Of a stretch of 9,976 nucleotides of DNA, positions 6,184-9,976 are shown piece after piece. The stretch spans positions 1 through 9,976 of the forward strand of contig CAZEPQ010000068.1 of assembly GCA_964514175.1 (NCBI GenBank), written 5' to 3'. The translations under genes and the position numbers were made by a program. This DNA comes from HGM13006 sp964514175. GTDB lineage: Bacteria; Bacillota; Clostridia; Oscillospirales; Oscillospiraceae. Below the pieces are notes generated by a model, which ran no database searches, had not been told where the DNA came from, and worked only from the letters and a program-made list of their open reading frames with translations. The number at the start of each line of letters is the position of its first letter. Within the stretch, counting starts at the first letter, position 1.

Positions 6184-8217
6184 CTAGCCGGGATGGATCT
6201 CTTCGATCCGAAGTACGGCGGCGGTCATATCATCCTCCCCACCCATGGCCTCCGCCCCGGAAATCAGAAGACTGGAAAGCTCCTTGACATTCTCCCCCTC
6301 ATAGGTGCGAATCAATTCCTCTGTGGCATCTCCCACCACCCCGTCACTGACCAGTACCAGCATATCTCCTCCCCAAAGGGACAGTCGAATGACCTCCGCG
6401 CCACAGGTGCTCCCCACCCCCAGGCCCGGAGGCGGTGCGGCTGTCCCAACTTTTTTTACAAGATTTCCGGATTTTACATAGCTGGGCGCCGCACCCCATT
6501 TATACAGCGTGCCCTGGCCGGTGATCAGGCTCAGTTCCAGCACATCCATGGTGGAAAACCCACCGCTGTCCCGCAGAATATACATGCCGTTTAAAAACTC
6601 CATGGCACTGTCCGGGCTCATGCCGGACTGCAGCAGATCCGTCAAGGCATCCACTGCCAGCAGACTTTCCCTGGCGGCATCCTCTCCCGTTCCGGCCCCG
6701 TCGCAGAGAATGGCAAAAATCCGCCCATCCTCTGTGTGGAAGCATATGCCACGATCTCCGCTGACCCGGACACCTTTTCTTCCCTTGGCGCTGACCCCCA
6801 CCCGGACGGTGTAGGCCTCATCCGGCATCCGCTGGCTTACCCGAAGCTGCCGTGCATTTTCCTCCAGGATTCGTGAGACATGTAAGAGACTTCTGCTGAC
6901 GATCAGGCGGTTTTCCTCCGTTCTTGATCTACACTGGCTCCGATAGGCGATGCTGTCCAGCTCCTGATTTAGTGCCACCAGCAGTCCGTCCATATGACGG
7001 CATTCCTCCGAAAATTCCTCCGGGAAGTCCTCCCGCAGGGCTTCTCCCCGATCCAAAATGGCCCCTATGGCACTCCGAAGCTGGTAATAGGTCTCCTGGC
7101 TGTTCCGCTCCCAGCATTGACTATAGCGGGTGCAGCGACGGCACACCTTGGCTGCTGCCTTGTCGAAAATATGCTGCCGTTCCTGCTCCATTCTGTCCTC
7201 CGGGTCGATGCCGATGGCATCATAGAGGGCTTTCAATGCACGGTGTCCGCTGGAAAGACGCTCCTCCACCAGTGCAGCAGACTGTGCAATGGCGCTTTCC
7301 TCCCTGCCCACAATTAGCTCTGGGGGCAAAATCAGAGATACCGCCATCCCAAGAACCAATGTGAGAAATGGCTGTAGGCTGATGGTGGCAGTATACAGTC
7401 CCACCGACAAAAATGTGACACCAAATACAAAAAGACGGATCACCGGATGCCGACGGGATACGCTGCTGCCTGCCAGCGCCGATACCGCCAAACACATGGT
7501 CCAGATCCCATCTCCCTGAAGGGCCGCATCCAGCCCAGCCCCCACAGCCGCGCCAAAGGCAGAGGCTGTTCCGAAATCCGCCCGCCTTGCGCCTGCAGAT
7601 GCCAGAGCCACCGCCGCCACGGATCCCACCCGCAAGCCAAAGGGCAGCGGAATGGCCGCTCCGCCAATGACAAGGAAGCACATAGATAGCAGACTTCCCA
7701 CACTGCGGCGAGTCCCCCTCAACAGGCCGTCAAAGGCCATGGGTGAAAGCGCAGCCAGAAGGATATTCTGAACGTAGCCCAGCAGCAAACTCAAGGACAT
7801 ATCCCTGCTGAATAGAAAAATTGCCCCCACGGCGGCAACCATCATTCCCGGCACCATGCAGCGGAACCAGGTCTGCTTCGTGACCCACAGCGAGCCGAAT
7901 ATGTACATGGTAACGAAGGTGAGAATCCCGGCGCTGGTCATCTCCAGTCCCTGCGTAAAGGGCTGCATGGTAAGATAGCCCCCCACCGCCCCCAGCAAGG
8001 TGCAAAGGCCTCTTAATCCGCCCCCTGCCGAGGTAAGCAGCCCCAGGGCAAAGGGCACTGGCTGGCCACTGAGCTGCCCGCAGGACAGCAAAAAACCGCA
8101 GATCAAATGCACAAGGCACACCCCTGTCTCCCGCAGGGCAGGTCTGGTAATGACCAGAGGGGATTGCGTATAAAACCATCTTTCAAAAACAGGTGTTTTT
8201 TTCAGCTTTTCTTTCAT
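6184..8217 (-). CDS. spoIIE: Stage II sporulation protein E (SpoIIE), PP2C phosphatase
   Basis: Membrane-bound Ser/Thr phosphatase that, in Bacillus, sits at the asymmetric septum and dephosphorylates SpoIIAA, freeing SigF in the forespore. The ATG at 8217 (MKEKLKKTPVFERW) follows AGGAGGAG (8228-8235) by 10 bases; the open frame upstream crosses the promoter and is not coding. The protein is 677 aa, shorter than the 827 aa of B. subtilis. Residues about 33-300 are some ten hydrophobic helices. A linker follows with a Cys cluster, C359-x2-C362-x5-C368-W, as in clostridial SpoIIE. The C-terminal PP2C domain (about 470-672) keeps its acidic motifs: D506-GAGTG, STMD557, SDG at 624-626 and EDDMT at 661-665. 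The gene is divergent from the CYTH gene. Confidence 0.95.
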   Translation of the reverse strand: MKEKLKKTPVFERWFYTQSPLVITRPALRETGVCLVHLICGFLLSCGQLSGQPVPFALGLLTSAGGGLRGLCTLLGAVGGYLTMQPFTQGLEMTSAGILTFVTMYIFGSLWVTKQTWFRCMVPGMMVAAVGAIFLFSRDMSLSLLLGYVQNILLAALSPMAFDGLLRGTRRSVGSLLSMCFLVIGGAAIPLPFGLRVGSVAAVALASAGARRADFGTASAFGAAVGAGLDAALQGDGIWTMCLAVSALAGSSVSRRHPVIRLFVFGVTFLSVGLYTATISLQPFLTLVLGMAVSLILPPELIVGREESAIAQSAALVEERLSSGHRALKALYDAIGIDPEDRMEQERQHIFDKAAAKVCRRCTRYSQCWERNSQETYYQLRSAIGAILDRGEALREDFPEEFSEECRHMDGLLVALNQELDSIAYRSQCRSRTEENRLIVSRSLLHVSRILEENARQLRVSQRMPDEAYTVRVGVSAKGRKGVRVSGDRGICFHTEDGRIFAILCDGAGTGEDAARESLLAVDALTDLLQSGMSPDSAMEFLNGMYILRDSGGFSTMDVLELSLITGQGTLYKWGAAPSYVKSGNLVKKVGTAAPPPGLGVGSTCGAEVIRLSLWGGDMLVLVSDGVVGDATEELIRTYEGENVKELSSLLISGAEAMGGEDDMTAAVLRIEEIHPG

Positions 8218-8247
8218 TGGACACCGTCTCCTCCTGTGTTTGCCCAC

Positions 8248-8282
8248 ATTATACAAGTTTCTCACAATACATTTTTGTCGGA
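8248..8282 (-). promoter_or_regulatory. Spo0A-controlled SigA promoter of spoIIE
   Basis: Minus strand: perfect TATAAT at 8253-8248; CCGACA at 8281-8276, 22 bp upstream, in place of a normal -35. On the plus strand that element reads TGTCGGA (8276-8282), 6/7 to the Spo0A box TGTCGAA. A 0A box over a misplaced -35 with 21-22 bp spacing is the known design of B. subtilis spoIIE and spoIIG promoters. Confidence 0.6.
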
Positions 8283-8315
8283 AAATCACCGGGGAAATAC
8301 ACTGAAAGAAAAGGG

Positions 8316-8344
8316 TTGCCAATCACTACAAAAAAGGGTACAAT
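8316..8344 (+). promoter_or_regulatory. SigA-type promoter for the CYTH gene
   Basis: TTGCCA at 8316-8321, 17-bp spacer, TACAAT at 8339-8344. The start near 8351 leaves a leader of only about 18 bases before the TTG start codon. It is back to back with the spoIIE promoter. Confidence 0.75.
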
Positions 8345-8368
8345 GGGCATGAAAGGCAGGCGATTGTT

Positions 8369-8992
8369 TTGGCAACTGAAATTGAAATGAAGCTCAGCGT
8401 CCCTGACGAAGCGACCTTGAACAAGGTTCTCAACGACCCGGAGCTGACTCAATATATGAAAGATGATTATGTGACCCGGCACATGCGTTCCACCTACTAC
8501 GACACCACCGACGGTGTCCTGAGTCAGCGGAAGTGGACCCTTCGTCTCCGGGACGAGGGCGGTCATATGGTGGCAGCCTTCAAAACCGCGAATATGAGCG
8601 ACGATGCAGGCTTCTTTACAAGAAACGAGTGGCAGTGCAGCGTGGACAACATCGAAGATGCCATTCCCATGCTCATTGATCAGGGCGCTCCCCGGGAACT
8701 GAAATCCCTTCTGAAGGGCAATCCCCTGGTTGCCATCTGCGGTGCGGAGTTTGACCGCAAGGCCGCATACCTCTTTATGGACGACGGTGTCCGTATCGAG
8801 ATGGCCGGTGACCTGGGCTACCTCTTCGGCGGCGATAAAAAAGAACCCATCTGCGAGCTGGAGCTGGAGCTTCTTTACGGCGACGCAGGTTCCCTACCGC
8901 CCCTGTGCTGGCAGCTTCTTGGAGACTACGGCCTTCAGGAAGAAAAGCGCAGCAAGTATCAGCGTGCAAAGGCCTTGGCAGAAGCAGAATAA
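8369..8992 (+). CDS. CYTH-domain protein (triphosphate-tunnel metalloenzyme; TTG start)
   Basis: Likely soluble phosphohydrolase or cyclase of the CYTH/TTM fold, which binds triphosphorylated substrates in a beta-tunnel with divalent metal. The TTG start is required: the hallmark E4-x-E6-x-K8 is at the very N-terminus, and the next in-frame ATG (8387) would delete its glutamates. The Shine-Dalgarno is weak (GGCAGG at 8355-8360, eight bases away). Other tunnel residues: YYDT (43-46), LRLR (58-61), K72 in AFKT, R142-x-E144, an ELELEL strand (163-168) and a C-terminal KRSKYQRA (193-200). At 207 aa it is close to bacterial CYTH length with no added CHAD domain. Thiamine triphosphatase, inorganic triphosphatase and adenylate cyclase (CyaB type) activities all occur in the family; the sequence does not decide between them. 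Confidence 0.9.
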   Translation: MATEIEMKLSVPDEATLNKVLNDPELTQYMKDDYVTRHMRSTYYDTTDGVLSQRKWTLRLRDEGGHMVAAFKTANMSDDAGFFTRNEWQCSVDNIEDAIPMLIDQGAPRELKSLLKGNPLVAICGAEFDRKAAYLFMDDGVRIEMAGDLGYLFGGDKKEPICELELELLYGDAGSLPPLCWQLLGDYGLQEEKRSKYQRAKALAEAE

Positions 8993-8998
8993 TATTGA

Positions 8999-9028
8999 CC
9001 GCCGCGACTCTGCGGCGGGCTTTTCTTT
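8999..9028 (+). terminator. Terminator after the CYTH gene
   Basis: CCGCCGC (8999-9005) and GCGGCGG (9012-9018) form a 7-bp all-GC stem with a six-base loop, followed by the T-rich CTTTTCTTT (9020-9028). It lies in the 52-base gap before the next gene, so that gene may depend on read-through or an internal promoter. Confidence 0.8.
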
Positions 9029-9044
9029 ATATGAGGTATCAGAA

Positions 9045-9890
9045 ATGAAAACATTGGCTTTAAAGCTGTTAGCTGCAAACAAAATTCCCTATCACAGGAT
9101 TTCCCTGACTCAATTCTATGACACTGCCATGGAAAAATCCTATGATGTCTATCTTGTGGACACTCAGACGGAAAAGTTTGTGATGAAGTCCGGCGAAAAA
9201 GAGCTGAATCAATATCGCCGGTATTTTTCATCCGGTGATTTCCCGGTGCCACAAATCTGGCCAAAAACGGTTTCAAGGGATGAACACACCTGGTTTCTGA
9301 TGGAATACCTTCCCGGCTCCGACCTACGGGGCGCAGATTGTGACAGGGTGCTGGAATCCGTTGAGGCCCTGGCAAAACTGCACAGTCGTTTTTGGATTGA
9401 GCAACCCACGCCCCAGCAGGAGGATCGCTACAGCGGCTATTACCGCAGGTTTATCCCTCGTTTCCTGGAGGCTCCCGCATTGCAGAACGCCTTGGAGACC
9501 CTGATAGCCCGCATGAATATCTGTCCCCGTACATTGATCCACGACGATCTGCTGCCCATCAATGTGCAGCTTACAGAACACGGTGTCCGCTTTATGGACT
9601 GGCAATACTGCGGAATTTACCCCTATTTTATGGACATATGCCGTCTGCTGGTACACGAAGCCGGTGAAATCGGCAGCAGCTTCCCGGAAGAAGTCAGAGC
9701 CGCCGCGTTTGCCCGATACTATGACACTCTGATCGCCAGCGGCTGCACAAATTTGTCCCCGGAAACATACCGCAACGACATCCGCCTGGGTACCATTGCG
9801 GAATTGATAAGCTGTCTCCAGCAGGAGGACAGAACCCAGTGGAAGGATTTTTTGTGGGACTATTACCACACCATCCTTGCATTAAGTTAA
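9045..9890 (+). CDS. Aminoglycoside phosphotransferase/choline kinase-fold kinase
   Basis: Predicted cytoplasmic small-molecule kinase of the APH family; substrate unknown. The ATG at 9045 has GAGG (9033-9036) eight bases upstream; the open frame continues upstream but only through the CYTH gene in another frame. The protein is 281 aa. N-lobe: VMK with candidate ATP-binding Lys48, and the hinge FLMEYLPGSDL (84-94). C-lobe: Brenner motif H166-D-D168-x4-N173 (usual HGD-x4-N) and metal-binding D185 in MDWQYCGIYPYFMDI. The middle region has the AKLH helix (110-113) common in APH proteins. Neither clear resistance signatures nor a choline-kinase motif were recognised, so antibiotic resistance should not be assumed. 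It follows the CYTH gene on the same strand with no promoter seen between them. The 86 bases after its stop contain no gene. Confidence 0.88.
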   Translation: MKTLALKLLAANKIPYHRISLTQFYDTAMEKSYDVYLVDTQTEKFVMKSGEKELNQYRRYFSSGDFPVPQIWPKTVSRDEHTWFLMEYLPGSDLRGADCDRVLESVEALAKLHSRFWIEQPTPQQEDRYSGYYRRFIPRFLEAPALQNALETLIARMNICPRTLIHDDLLPINVQLTEHGVRFMDWQYCGIYPYFMDICRLLVHEAGEIGSSFPEEVRAAAFARYYDTLIASGCTNLSPETYRNDIRLGTIAELISCLQQEDRTQWKDFLWDYYHTILALS

Positions 9891-9976
9891 GAACCCTTTA
9901 CGAAAAAGAGACGCACCGCCGTGCCAATGTCACTAAGTTAAGCTAATGAATCCCCCTGCCGTCGAAAGAGAGACGG

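Noticed and set aside
8218..8322. 35-residue upstream extension of SpoIIE
   Set aside because: It spans the -10, the leader and the AGGAGGAG Shine-Dalgarno; ATG 8217 is the natural start.
8730..9044. N-terminal 105-residue extension of the kinase reading frame
   Set aside because: It overlaps the CYTH gene in another frame and is Ser/Trp-rich with no homology features; ATG 9045 has a proper Shine-Dalgarno and starts a normal APH N-lobe.
9045..9890. Aminoglycoside resistance gene
   Set aside because: Only fold-level motifs (HDD-x4-N, DW) are present; they are shared by many metabolic kinases, and there is no mobile context.

Overview
The window looks like a chromosomal segment of an anaerobic, endospore-forming Clostridia member. 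An Oscillospiraceae/Ruminococcaceae-type gut bacterium is a guess from the moderately high GC and the gene mix. The sporulation genes spoIIE and spoIIID, an SLH-anchored wall enzyme, Shine-Dalgarno-led genes with several TTG starts, and a ferredoxin-flavoprotein reductase all point the same way. No phage, IS, CRISPR, tRNA or rRNA was seen, and no gene-free stretch exceeds 300 bases (the longest is 5953-6183).

Layout. 1-1179 (+): 3' part of an NhaC-type Na+/H+ antiporter, closed by a strong terminator. 1343-2809 (+): secreted protein with signal peptide, three SLH repeats, an Ig-like (Big_2) domain and an M15 peptidase, with its own promoter and terminator. 2986-3786 (+): an unusual short-chain dehydrogenase/reductase (SDR). 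3860-4111 (+): spoIIID, starting at TTG, with a hairpin, a Shine-Dalgarno and a SigE-like promoter interleaved just upstream. 4156-5952 (-): 598-aa oxidoreductase with two [4Fe-4S] clusters fused to a fumarate-reductase-type FAD domain, converging on spoIIID across a shared hairpin and preceded by a promoter overlapped by a near-palindrome. 6184-8217 (-): spoIIE with a Spo0A-type promoter. 8369-8992 (+): CYTH-domain protein, divergent from spoIIE. 9045-9890 (+): phosphotransferase of the APH/choline-kinase fold.

How the genes relate. SpoIIE (forespore SigF activation) and SpoIIID (mother-cell regulator acting with SigE) belong to the same programme but are separated and oppositely oriented. 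The SDR and the ferredoxin-flavoprotein lie either side of spoIIID, and each has a candidate regulatory site by its promoter, so they may be inducible reductases acting on a common unknown substrate. This is a hypothesis. The CYTH and APH proteins are consecutive on one strand and may form a small phosphate-ester or nucleotide-related pair.

Most worth a second look: the spoIIID leader, where a perfect 13-bp stem buries the ribosome-binding site in read-through RNA while a SigE-like -10 lies in the loop; the flavoprotein's acidic Gly/Pro/Met-rich insert and divergent active site; and the SDR's enlarged nucleotide-binding loop and apparently substituted catalytic Asn.
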